Part shown: in pieces, positions 19,601 through 27,281 of the stretch | Layout of the letters: every line of letters begins with the position of its first letter | How positions within the stretch are numbered: position 1 is the first letter of the stretch | Assembly (NCBI GenBank): GCA_002335145.1 | Contig: DDBV01000027.1 | Span: 1-32,673 of the forward strand | Direction: 5' to 3' | DNA from: Patescibacteria group bacterium UBA2023 | GTDB taxonomy: Bacteria > Patescibacteriota > Gracilibacteria > BD1-5 > UBA2023 | DNA: 32,673 nt | Notes under the pieces: generated by a model | What the model was told of the DNA's origin: nothing | The model's database searches: none | The model's input: the letters and a program-made list of their open reading frames with translations, nothing else | Position numbers and translations under genes: made by a program

Positions 19601-20659
19601 TTGCGTACGATTCGTAATAAAGAGCCCCGCATCTTTGATGCCGTACTCTTTTTCTAGGTGCTCGGCGGTCTGCGAGAATGTCCCGCGGTAGAATGAGCGT
19701 TTTACGTTCTTGAGCTCGGCGAGATTCTTGCCGCTCGCGAACGCGTCGAACGATTCGTTATCGAGGTCATTGAAGAAAATTTTTCCCTCTCGGATTTTTA
19801 CGTCAGGCATCTGCATGGTTGATGCTTCCGAGATCGGCACGTATCGATCATTATCCGCCGCAGGTGTCTCGGTAGCACTCTTGGTGGGTGCCGATACGTT
19901 GCTCGGTACTCCCAAAGAAGCATTCGATCCGCCCGAGATCTTCCGCGCTTCGGAGACGATGTAGTTATAGCAGGCAATGCGTGACTGTGTTCCCCAGATC
20001 CCATCGGTCTTGTTTCCAGTGTATGAGGGGTCATAGAAGTCTTGGACGACCGTCTGCGCCTTCGTTACCGCGGTTCCACGCTTTCCGATGGCGGGGATAA
20101 TCGTCTTGAGGATTGTCTGGACGAGGTCAGACTTCTGGTCGAGAGATCCGGCGATTCCTCCGGCGAAGTCGAGAAACTTCGTATTGTTCTTCGGTGCATC
20201 GGGAGTACTGAGAAAGCGATCGAGGTTCCCCGTATCAACGAGTGGCGCGGGGGCTGCCGGCATACTCGTAGCGGGACCTGCTGCGACTGCGGTCTCCGGG
20301 ACTGGTGCGGCAGTTGTTTGTCCGTCCGATTCGGCGATTACTCGGAGTGCCGCAATGGTCTCCTCATCGAGGATTCTCGCATCCACTTTGGTCGCCTTCA
20401 TGCCGAGTCCTGAGAGCTTCGTGTTTACATACTGTTCGTATATCGCGACTGGGAAACTCTCGGCGATCTTCGAGACCGCTTGTTTTGCGTCTTCGCGGAT
20501 TTTTCCTTGTTCGGTGAGGTATCCGAGCATGAGGCGAGCCTCGCTCGGGGAGACTCCCTCGCCGTTTTGGCGCATCGCGCGCTCGAACAGTTTTCCGATC
20601 TCCGAGCGGAGCGTTTCGTTCCCGCCTGCCCGCTCCACTCCAGGTTTTTTCGGTACCAT
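16688..20659 (-). CDS. Very large protein of unknown function (1323 residues)
   Basis: No family is recognised for this protein, which ends in TAG. There is no signal peptide. The N-terminal 120 residues are helical, followed by an Ala/Pro-rich linker. A short segment with DGIWGTQSRIACYNYI (about 215-230) resembles a peptidoglycan-binding type 1 repeat. Long helical regions follow, with two hydrophobic stretches (FAMLGLVSAVGVTVMF, and a pair ending NPVIGTVAMLLGMV) that could be membrane segments. The last 40 residues are a Thr/Gly/Pro-rich tail. It contains no in-frame UGA over 1323 codons, unlike most other unknown proteins here, which suggests strong selection or high expression. It is divergently transcribed from the capsid cassette and shares its intergenic region. 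A structural or surface role is possible but unproven. Confidence 0.85.
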   Translation of the reverse strand: MVPKKPGVERAGGNETLRSEIGKLFERAMRQNGEGVSPSEARLMLGYLTEQGKIREDAKQAVSKIAESFPVAIYEQYVNTKLSGLGMKATKVDARILDEETIAALRVIAESDGQTTAAPVPETAVAAGPATSMPAAPAPLVDTGNLDRFLSTPDAPKNNTKFLDFAGGIAGSLDQKSDLVQTILKTIIPAIGKRGTAVTKAQTVVQDFYDPSYTGNKTDGIWGTQSRIACYNYIVSEARKISGGSNASLGVPSNVSAPTKSATETPAADNDRYVPISEASTMQMPDVKIREGKIFFNDLDNESFDAFASGKNLAELKNVKRSFYRGTFSQTAEHLEKEYGIKDAGLFITNRTQIRAFELALSTRIRDMESGIPGYAVMLADLADFNDDKNASRDDKISTGTENLLFARFIGMEPSQVRSMLLSAGTSVEDYQRDAKGSKDRFRIHYQMAGNAQIADGAIRTNRIAEFSRAENQTREAILRLYSANKSDLEKIAAGNANIQKIIRHLPDNISRESFMQMVFLEYAGIILGATNGAAAKFDISRLGLFFDSLTVGVTDRMFGVAVSKKFALTESGSVRGEAGLMNFLPFGSIQADAYKSDPEARDFFSKNKLEGQVRVTPFAMLGLVSAVGVTVMFNEKNPEILAQTERFANVMTTIVEALKNGKEPDLSKLSGQDQSEFAILIDTFKRLNTQMGGKAYDRLLSATVMAYKVKLTEENAGMRFAGVNLALAFKAGMIASLLSANPVIGTVAMLLGMVNIERTGTQYESNENTHTQAIEYALTRAPREMRLFNRGSVVMEDGSKIPAILLNRNEVTAIDTPSDQSIKIYKTPDGYAVTGAEKSAMSIVNFDSNRGRAKILTFGEPKSRHGTLAYDPYNPTDLPSKWRTEISGSADAASEASVVAAENSIHARLREALGDTNVSSVLAALDGFNVKADSFDLRFANLFSAGARGDRKSFDAAWTRFVSNVRTDAKWAMIKPVLTNIEAIATKGYDHKRVILEEVFNRFMITRADAGKIGVTAEEHAKAVETVASRLGTNITTKLNAHLTARPDTALDSLPTGIPEGKRQDAREYLRLKLPIAVFDSTAGTASNRDDRQAAFSRRMAEAGIPANESKRVQEIFNRDYAGKESYTGEMREIITDGFILPVSSRLNPVFRGMTPMMGAVTLATVGGRTVDIPMQQTTEIRKAVVAAFPESLITELAKSLKMDAKEVRNTLERADSSLLTFDVSYTKWGACGNDACRVRNIRIGGQRVAFSFSQGSVTVMNTLRSVGSMYGIGAAIDASGTFRTPSNDTPPPTTTNGTGTTGPESGTGTGTIGTTETGPTN

Positions 20660-20689
20660 AGACCTTGTATTTTGATATAAGTCCGGTTC

Positions 20690-20718
20690 ATGCTACCATA
20701 CTTTTTTGTCCGATGCAA
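20690..20718 (-). promoter_or_regulatory. Probable promoter of the 1323-residue protein
   Basis: Minus-strand -35 TTGCAT (20713-20718), 17-nt spacer, -10 TAGCAT (20690-20695), about 30 nt before the ATG at 20659. The match is moderate. Confidence 0.45.
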
Positions 20719-20845
20719 AAACCGTTCTCCCACAGACATTCTCGGGATTCCGCCGATCTTCCGGTTTTCATTCCCTGTCTATCGCGTTTCTGTTTTTAGA
20801 GACGCCCAGAGCGGAAGGCTCCCGCATAATAAACCACTCTCCCGC

Positions 20846-21421
20846 ATGAATGAGAATCATGATACGCCTGATACTGGCATCATTTCCGAAAATGAATCCG
20901 AGTCTACGGATGGTGCCACCCGAGAATCGGCATATCCCGACACGGATCCGGCCTTCCCACGGTCCCGAGATGAGCGTCGTCGGTATCTCGCTAAGATCGG
21001 CAAACTCTCCAAAGAACGAGATCGGCTCGTAGAAGCACTCCAGTCTCGCGATACCGAGACAGAGCGACTCGTGGATGAGCGAATCCGTGCGTATGAATCG
21101 GAACGAGCACGCGAGACCGAACGACATTCGTTTTTCTCCGATCGTCCGGATGCCGCCGAGATCGAATCCGATCTCGAGTCCCTTCGCGAGACATTTCCAG
21201 CCATGTCTTGGAATGACGCGTATGTCTTCCATACCGCGCGACATGCTCCCGAGAAGCTCGTGGACCAACGACTCCTCGCACAGAAACGCTCGCGTACCCT
21301 CGATACTTCGGCCTACGCACCGAATCGCCTCCGCGCCGAGCCAGATGTCTCGAGTATGTCGGCAGCGGAGTACGGACGCCATATCGATGCATTGATTGCG
21401 GGAGGGAAGATCTCGCTTTAA
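20846..21421 (+). CDS. Capsid scaffold-like protein
   Basis: A 191-residue, highly charged protein ending in TAA, no UGA. The acidic disordered N-terminus (1-45) is followed by a long charged helix (about 48-110, RSRDERRRYLAKIGKLSKER onward) and a helical C-terminus with FPAMSWNDAYVFHTARHAP and a short basic end. Size, helix content and position 17 nt upstream of a major capsid gene match phage scaffolding proteins, although the sequence itself is not diagnostic. The ATG at 20846 is chosen over 20690 because the extension has no protein-like character. A CATAAT -10 candidate lies at 20825-20830, without a good -35. Confidence 0.75.
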   Translation: MNENHDTPDTGIISENESESTDGATRESAYPDTDPAFPRSRDERRRYLAKIGKLSKERDRLVEALQSRDTETERLVDERIRAYESERARETERHSFFSDRPDAAEIESDLESLRETFPAMSWNDAYVFHTARHAPEKLVDQRLLAQKRSRTLDTSAYAPNRLRAEPDVSSMSAAEYGRHIDALIAGGKISL

Positions 21422-21438
21422 CCTCCTTTTTTCTCCCA

Positions 21439-22350
21439 ATGGCAATCGTCACCCGCTCGAATGTCTGAAGTAATTACCTCCAGACCTACCTGTACAAGAA
21501 CGTCCTCGAGAACTTCGAGCCGAATCTCCGATTCTATGACCTCGGTGAAAAGCCAATGGTCGATGACGGATTCGGGACCGTTGCATGGGCAAAACCCTCC
21601 AAGCTCACAGCAACCCCGACTGAAGCGACTCTTACGGAGGGAACGACCCCCTCGAGCACATCGTTTAGTTACTCCGTAATTACGGCAACGCCCGTACAGT
21701 ACGGACTCTTCGTTGAGCTCTCGGATCGACTCCTCGTGGCTGCACCGACCCGTATTCTCGAGAATGCTGGTACCGAACTTGCTAATAATCTCGGACGAAT
21801 CGTCGATCAGGTGATTCAGACCGAAGTCATGGCCGGTACCAATGTGATTTACGGCGGAAACGCCACATCGCGAGCAACCGTGGATGCAACCGATACGGTG
21901 AGCTCCTCGGACCTGCGCAGGGCCCAGATCAAACTCCGCGCCGCGAACGCGCCGGATTTCGATGGATACTACGTCGCGGTCATGCACCCGCTCGTAGCCG
22001 GAGATCTGCGTGCCGAGACGAATGGCGAATACATCGAATTCGCGAAGTATGCGACCCCTGACCGTCTTTTTGCCGGAGAAGTGGGGGCTATTCACGGTGT
22101 CCGTGTCGTAGAGAGTGCGAATGTCGCCTCGTTCTCGTCCACCGTGACCGTTTACCCCACACTCGTAGTCGGGCGCGGAGCCTACGGCGTCACGCAGTGG
22201 GGATCGCTCGAAGCGGTATACAAACCGCTCGGAAGCGGGGAAGATCCACTCAATCAGAAGGCGACTATCGGCGTGAAAATCGATTTTGCCGCGAAGCGTC
22301 TTCAGGAAGACGCGCTCGTGCGGATCGAAACCGCCGCGACAACCATCTAA
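21439..22350 (+). CDS. N4-gp56 family major capsid protein (HK97-like fold)
   Basis: A 303-residue protein ending in TAA. UGA is codon 10 (21466-21468), so the gene is already adapted to the host's code. Family features in order: YLYKNVLENFEPNLRFYDLG near the start, TLTEGTTPSSTSFSYSVITA, QYGLFVELSDRLL, GTNVIYGGNATSRATV, DGYYVAVMHPLVAGDL, EYIEFAKYATPDRLFAGEVG, IHGVRVVES, LVVGRGAYGVTQW and PLNQKATIGVKIDF. Together they match the N4-gp56 family of tailed-phage major capsid proteins along its length. It sits directly behind a scaffold-like gene, but no portal, terminase, protease, head-tail or tail gene is in the window. Followed by a strong terminator. Confidence 0.9.
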
Positions 22351-22369
22351 ATCCCGTCCGATCTAACAA

Positions 22370-22398
22370 AATAAACCCTCCTACCGGGAGGGTTTATT
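22370..22398 (+). terminator. Terminator of the capsid cassette
   Basis: Perfect 12-bp stem AATAAACCCTCC/GGAGGGTTTATT with a 5-nt loop, then TGTTTCG. Its T-rich 3' arm makes it an efficient stop on either strand. Confidence 0.85.
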
Positions 22399-22567
22399 GT
22401 TTCGTTCTCGGGAGGGATATGACTCCTCGTACCCGCAGAATCTCGTGAGAGTCGGTGTTCCGGGTTTCCGAGGTCCCGAGAAACAGATGGAATAGAGACC
22501 TGTTTCACCGCAACTCCGCTCTCCTGTCTGTATCAAAGAACTCTGGCACGACTGAGTTGCCCTCAGC
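22399..22567. other. Gene-free structured intergenic segment
   Basis: No coding frame is convincing on either strand. Complementary segments include TTCTCGGGA (22405-22413) with TCCCGAGAA (22474-22482), AAACAG (22481-22486) with CTGTTT (22500-22505), and GCAACTC (22510-22516) with GAGTTGC (22554-22560). This could be a non-coding RNA or the 3' tail of read-through transcripts. No clear promoter of its own. Confidence 0.35.
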
Positions 22568-22651
22568 AAATACCGCCCAAGTTTTCGCATCGATGATGAA
22601 AAATAGCCTTGTGAATCTCCCGATCATATGATGTACTGTTGGGCGGTATTT
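22568..22651. repeat. 13-bp perfect inverted repeat flanking a promoter
   Basis: AAATACCGCCCAA (22568-22580) and its exact reverse complement TTGGGCGGTATTT (22639-22651), 58 nt apart. The promoter of the transglutaminase-TPR gene lies between them, and the right arm begins one base after the -10 element. Confidence 0.8.
22609..22637 (+). promoter_or_regulatory. Promoter of the transglutaminase-TPR gene
   Basis: -35 TTGTGA (22609-22614), 17-nt spacer, -10 TGTACT (22632-22637). Start codon at 22665. It is enclosed by the inverted repeat 22568-22651. Confidence 0.55.
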
Positions 22652-22664
22652 CCATGGTGCGCAT

Positions 22665-24278
22665 ATGGAACGTTCGATAACCGAGGCGATATATCGTCGA
22701 GAAACACTGGTTTTTCCTTGCCGTTCGGATGCACATCTTCTCCGGGCATGGTGCGAATCCATGGGAATGATGCATTCCGTTTCGTGTGTTTCGCGTGAGG
22801 CATTTCGCCGATTGGTGGCGAACCCTCGGAAGAATGTTCAGGGGATACTTCTTCCGAATGACCTCCGGCTCGGCGAGGTACCGATGATTCTTACGCGCCT
22901 GATGCGAGGGGAGTATTTCTCGAGTCACTATGCTCGTTCGCTCAGCCAGCTCGTTCCTCTCCTACAAGAGGCGATGGGAGAGATCGCAAGACGTATCCAG
23001 CTCCGGCCGACTCGCGATCTCAAAAGAGCATTCGGACGCTACCGACGGATGCTCGATCGGGTTACTCCGGCTATCGCCGCTCCTTCCGTATTGCCAACAC
23101 AGTCCGACATCGGATACCGTCAGATCGAGATGACCGAGTCGCACGAGATAACGATACGCCTTCTGGACGAGCGGATTGCTCAGGCATGTCTTGAGGCGTT
23201 CTTCGAGACGTTTCTTGTGCATGCTCGCCGTATTCTCGCATCCGGTGCCATACGGACAACGAGGAATGAATACGATAGGCTCACGAAGTCCGATCCCGTA
23301 TCCGGGATTTCTGCGGGAACATTTTTCCGATGCGGACGTCATGAGTTCTCCATTCACCCATTTCGTATCGCGGATCTCTTTTCCCGCTCGTTCGCGGGTT
23401 TTTCGCATGATGGTCCAGCCGATCACGATCGACTTATCCGGTCGCTCGTCCTCGAAATCGCCGCCTACCCATGGACGGACTGTGAGGAGAATTCCGATAT
23501 TCCATTCATGCTCTCGGAAAAGCGTGCCTGATGCGTGGGAAAGTCGCTCCTGCTCCATTCGTTTCTTGGACATATCGGAATACCGCACCAGGCATGCGAC
23601 ATGTTCGATCATTCGGCCATTGTGGTTCGTTTGGAGCAAGAACGTCATTACCTCGATCCGACCAATTTCATTGCTCCAGTGCCAATCCTACCACACCGAA
23701 CGCCGATTTGATCAGGGTGATACGAGTCTCTCTCGATCCCCGCTCTTCCTCCGCCCCTTCGGATATTCCGTCCGGTACCGGCCTCGTCCGGGATTATCGC
23801 CCAATTACTCGCGAATATCGCCTCGCAGTACGCTCGAAAAAAACAATACCAGGACGCGTTCGCCCTCATTGATGCTGCTCTTCGTCTCATGCCATGAAGC
23901 GCGATGCTCCTCGGCATGTCAGGCCGAATTGCCCGACTCGCCGGAGCCCGGGATATCGCTCGCATACACCTGTCTCAGGCGATCGGTTCCTGTCCACAGG
24001 ATTTACGGTCCAGTCGGGAGCTTGCTGCGCTTCTACTCTCGGATGGGCGATTTTCCCAGGCAAAGACACTCTATTCCAGTGTCATTGCGGGTGATGGGGC
24101 GGGTGTTCGGGAATGGTACGACTATGGTGTCGCCTGTGCCTATGATCGAGATGATGAACGTGCCGTGGATGCCTTCGATCGGGTGCTTGCTGATGATCCG
24201 GATCACGCCCGGGCTCTCGATTTGCGCTTCAGGATTCTTCGGACCATGGCCCTGGAGCGAGGGAGGGCGGTCGTTTAA
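22665..24278 (+). CDS. Transglutaminase-like domain protein with C-terminal TPR repeats
   Basis: A 537-residue protein ending in TAA that reads through UGA at codons 289, 349, 352 and 411 (23529, 23709, 23718, 23895). The N-terminal 285 residues are helical and of unknown fold. The transglutaminase-like core follows: Gly(UGA)289-Cys290 starting a helix (CVGKSLLLHSFLGHIGIPH), then His 316 in FDHSAIVV and Asp 331 in YLDPTN, which form the expected Cys-His-Asp triad. Residues about 375-520 are TPR helices (QYQDAFALIDAALRLMPG, later YDYGVACAYDRDDERAVDAF). The same order occurs in SirB1-type transglutaminase/TPR proteins, usually thought to be proteases or peptide ligases. No signal peptide, so probably cytoplasmic. 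Its stop overlaps that of the convergent superoxide reductase. Confidence 0.82.
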
Positions 24279-24739
24279 TCCTCACGTCGTCCTTTCCAGG
24301 TACCGTGAATGTTGCATGCAAGTCGGATCTCGACTGTTTCTTCCGGATCGATTCCATCGAAGATGATTTCCGTTTCGGGATCGAACTGGTACCGTTCGCG
24401 CACCTCGATCGGCTCGCCGTCCATGGCGTAGACGCCTATGGATTCGATATGGTGAGCATCATCGTCCGGATGCGGATGATCGTCCGTTCAAATCTGCACA
24501 ATGATCCGCTCATCCTCACGTCGGAAGTAGGGTGTGTGCTGGATCTCCACTTCTTCTGGATCATCGGAATCGAGGGCGGATTGTGCTTCTCCATCCACCG
24601 CAACGAATGAGTCGGTTTCCCCGCAATTCGGGCAGACGAGCAGTCATTCCGCATCGGTAATCTCGAGCGCGGATTCTTCGTCCGAAAATACCCGGGTATC
24701 TAAGACGTAGCGGCAAGCGGTACAGACGAGACGGGACAT
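24275..24739 (-). CDS. Superoxide reductase (desulfoferrodoxin type)
   Basis: A 154-residue protein ending in TAA that exists only if UGA is sense (codons 32 and 84). The N-terminal domain has CTAC (Cys 6, 9) and CPNC (Cys 36, 39), a rubredoxin/desulforedoxin-like iron site. The C-terminal domain has EIQHTPYF (as EKHVP in relatives), Gly(UGA)84-T-DDHPHPDDDAHHIESIGVY and finally ACNIHGTW (Cys 142, His 145). The four His and one Cys of the catalytic iron site are all present. The enzyme reduces superoxide to peroxide without making oxygen, typical of anaerobes. In relatives the residue before the HP motif is Gly, supporting UGA = Gly. Promoter at 24777-24804. Confidence 0.88.
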
Positions 24740-24776
24740 GGACGACAAGAAAAATTTTCGAATCGGACAGAACGTC

Positions 24777-24804
24777 ATTATACGACAGAATCCGAAGGGC
24801 GCAA
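24777..24804 (-). promoter_or_regulatory. Promoter of the superoxide reductase gene
   Basis: Minus-strand -35 TTGCGC (24799-24804), 16-nt spacer, perfect -10 TATAAT (24777-24782). Confidence 0.7.
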
Positions 24805-24816
24805 ACCCTCTCTGAA

Positions 24817-24868
24817 TTGACTTCGACACGGTTTCCGTACAATTGACGCTTGGAGGAGTTTTCTCCAA
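24817..24868 (+). promoter_or_regulatory. Promoter and leader hairpin of rny
   Basis: -35 TTGACT (24817-24822) and -10 TACAAT (24838-24843), a short 15-nt spacer. The leader then holds TTGGAG/CTCCAA (24851-24856/24864-24869) with GAGTTTT between, folding over the only GGAGGAG sequence seen near a start in this window. Confidence 0.5.
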
Positions 24869-24944
24869 TTCTATGCCGCTCGCGGCCGAAACGCAATCAA
24901 CCGCCCGTACGGGCACGCACGACTACTACCACCAAAAGACTCTC

Positions 24945-26477
24945 ATGATCGAAATCCTGCTCGGACTCGCGGCGGGCGCGGGAATCTCCGCGCTTGCTGC
25001 CTATACCCTGTTTTTGCGTCGCGCAAAGGCGAATGCCGAATCCCGTGATCGGGAGCTCGCTGCTCTCCGCGATGCTGACGAACGCCGCTACCAGGAGCGA
25101 AAGAATGAACTCGAAGATCGTCTGCGAACGGAGCGGGCGAAGCTCGATGAAGATCGTTCGGATATTGTCGCCAAGCGGCGCGAGACTGAGAATCTCGAGC
25201 GCAAGCTCGTAGAGAAAGATGAACGAATCGAGAAGAAGATTGGCGATCTCGACAAAAAGCTCGAGGATCTCTACCGTAAGGAACAGGCTGTGGCCGACGA
25301 GCGCAAATTGCTCGATGAAAAGAAAGCCGAACTCGAAGGCAAACTCGCCGAGGTAGCACGACTCTCTCAGGAAGAAGCTCGTAACGAGCTTTTTCGTCAG
25401 GCTGAGACCCGCTATGAGCGGGATTTCTCAGGATTGCTCGAGAAGAAGCGGATCGAATACAAGACCAAACAAAAGGAGATTGCTCGAGAGATTCTCATTG
25501 GAGCGATCCAGCAATACTCGAGCGAAGTTACGGGCGAGATGACTCAGACCATGATCACCCTCGAATCCGATGACCTCAAGGGGAAACTCATTGGGAAAGA
25601 AGGGCGCAATATTACCGCGTTCGAGCGGTCTACGGGCGTTTCACTCATTATTGATGATACGCCCGATACGGTCTTTCTCTCGAGCTTCGACCTGTTCCGC
25701 CGCTACATTGCCAAGAAGACCTTGGAGGATCTTATCGCCGACAAGCGTATCCAGCCAGCGAGGATCGAGGAGATTGCCGAGAAGAATCAACGCGAAGCCG
25801 AGAAACTCATCGCTGAACTCGGCGAGAAGACGCTTACGGAAATGGGGATTACAGGGATTCCTGTAGAGATCGTGCCGCTCATCGGAAAATTCCGATTCCG
25901 CACGAGCTACGGACAGAATATTCTCACACACTCCAAGGAGGTCGCATACATTGCCGAGGCGATCGCGAAACTTATCGGTGCCGATCCTGCTCTCGCACTC
26001 AAAGGGGGGCTTCTCCATGATCTCGGGAAAGCCATGGATCATGATATCGAGGGAACCCATCCCGAAATCGGCGGCCGTATCGCTCGAAAATACGGACTCG
26101 ATGAGAAGCTCGTCAATATCATCGAGGGACACCACGATGACGTGCCGCAGATCTGCATCGAGACAAAGATTGTCCAGATCGCTGATGCTATCAGCGCAAT
26201 ACGCCCCGGAGCCCGCAGGATCAATGCTGACCAATACGTAAAGCGAATCCAAGAGATGGAGAATCTTGTCGCGAGCTTCTCGGGCGTCAATAAGGCCTAT
26301 GCGCTGTCCGCTGGGCGCGAAGTACGGATTTTCGTGGATGCCGAGACCATCTCTGATCGCGAGGCAGAAAAAATGGCACAAGACATTGCCGAGAGTATTG
26401 AGAGCAATCTCAGCTACCCGGGAGAGATCAAGGTCAACCTCATCCGCGAACGGCGTATCGTCGAGTACGCCCGCTAA
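24945..26477 (+). CDS. rny: Ribonuclease Y
   Basis: A 510-residue protein of family length ending in TAA, no UGA. From 24945 it begins MIEILLGLAAGAGISALAAY, the usual N-terminal membrane anchor. An in-frame ATG at 24873 would add 24 residues with no family counterpart. A long coiled coil (about 30-170) is followed by a KH domain with LIGKEGRNITAFERSTGVSL, then an HD domain with ILTHSKEVAYIA, GGLLHDLGKAMDHDIEGTHP and IIEGHHDD (metal-binding His/Asp). RNase Y starts mRNA decay by endonucleolytic cuts at the membrane. It leads a tightly spaced run with lgt and comEC (18 nt to lgt). The leader of about 95 nt includes a hairpin. Confidence 0.97.
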   Translation: MIEILLGLAAGAGISALAAYTLFLRRAKANAESRDRELAALRDADERRYQERKNELEDRLRTERAKLDEDRSDIVAKRRETENLERKLVEKDERIEKKIGDLDKKLEDLYRKEQAVADERKLLDEKKAELEGKLAEVARLSQEEARNELFRQAETRYERDFSGLLEKKRIEYKTKQKEIAREILIGAIQQYSSEVTGEMTQTMITLESDDLKGKLIGKEGRNITAFERSTGVSLIIDDTPDTVFLSSFDLFRRYIAKKTLEDLIADKRIQPARIEEIAEKNQREAEKLIAELGEKTLTEMGITGIPVEIVPLIGKFRFRTSYGQNILTHSKEVAYIAEAIAKLIGADPALALKGGLLHDLGKAMDHDIEGTHPEIGGRIARKYGLDEKLVNIIEGHHDDVPQICIETKIVQIADAISAIRPGARRINADQYVKRIQEMENLVASFSGVNKAYALSAGREVRIFVDAETISDREAEKMAQDIAESIESNLSYPGEIKVNLIRERRIVEYAR

Positions 26478-26495
26478 TTATCCATAATCGACGGC

Positions 26496-27281
26496 ATGTA
26501 CCCGCAATTCGAACTCTTCGGCATCACGGTCTATTCCTTCGGGCTTACTCTGTCGGTCTCATTTTTGGCGTTTTTCTTCTTGCTCTACCGCTTGTCGCTC
26601 AAGATCGGGATCAATACCAATTTTTTCCTCGGAAACGCGCTCTGGTTTTTTCTCTCATCGTTCGTTTTCTCCCGGCTTTTCTACGTGATTTCCGAGTGGC
26701 GCGATTTCCAGTTCATCTTCTCGGAGGGATTCTTCCGGTTTTTCTTCATGTCCGATTATAATTTTTCGCTTATCGGCGGGATATTCGGCTTCTTGCTCGT
26801 ACTCTTTGTCTTCACCAAGTTTCGCAAACTCCCGGGAAACAAGTTTATCGATGCAGTATCGCTTGCATTTCTCGGCGCGGCGTTCATTGGTTTTATCGGA
26901 GCGTTTCTTGGAGGGCAGATTCTTGGAGCTCCCACCGAGTCCGCGCTCGGGATCTCGTATCCCGCCGACACGGTAAATAACCCGTATACTTCGCCGGTCC
27001 TCCCGCTCGGTCTCTTCTATGCGGTGTTTTCCTTCGCGTTGTTTTGCATTCTCTATATCGTCCGGACGGTCGTCCGAGTCGATGGAATCATTGGGTACCT
27101 CGCGATTTTGCTTTTCTCTTCCGCGTATCTTGTGGGAGAAGAGTTTTCCGGACGTCCGGATCTCTTCGAGGGACTGGTCGGCGCGAGCCTCGCTCAGATA
27201 GGATTCTTCCTACTCATTCTTGTTGCGGTCCGATGACTCTCCCGCCTGTTCCGTCGTCCCGATCCGTCTCGCATCGGGTAG
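26496..27281 (+). CDS. lgt: Prolipoprotein diacylglyceryl transferase-like membrane protein (Lgt)
   Basis: A 261-residue protein ending in TAG; UGA at codon 247 (27234-27236) is read and adds the basic tail LSRLFRRPDPSRIG. It has seven or so membrane helices. The start MYPQFELFGITVYSFGLTLSVS resembles the Lgt N-terminus, and the GAFIGFIGAFLGGQILGAPTESALGISYP segment aligns with the Lgt signature region (usually GRIGNF-N-GEL-G). However, the key Arg-Ile-Gly-Asn-Phe is changed, so this is a divergent or altered-function member. Lgt attaches diacylglycerol to lipobox cysteines, and at least one candidate lipoprotein is in the window. Its end overlaps comEC by 49 nt. Confidence 0.78.

Noticed and set aside
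20846..22398. Complete prophage
   Set aside because: No integrase, terminase, portal, tail, lysis genes or att repeats are in the window.
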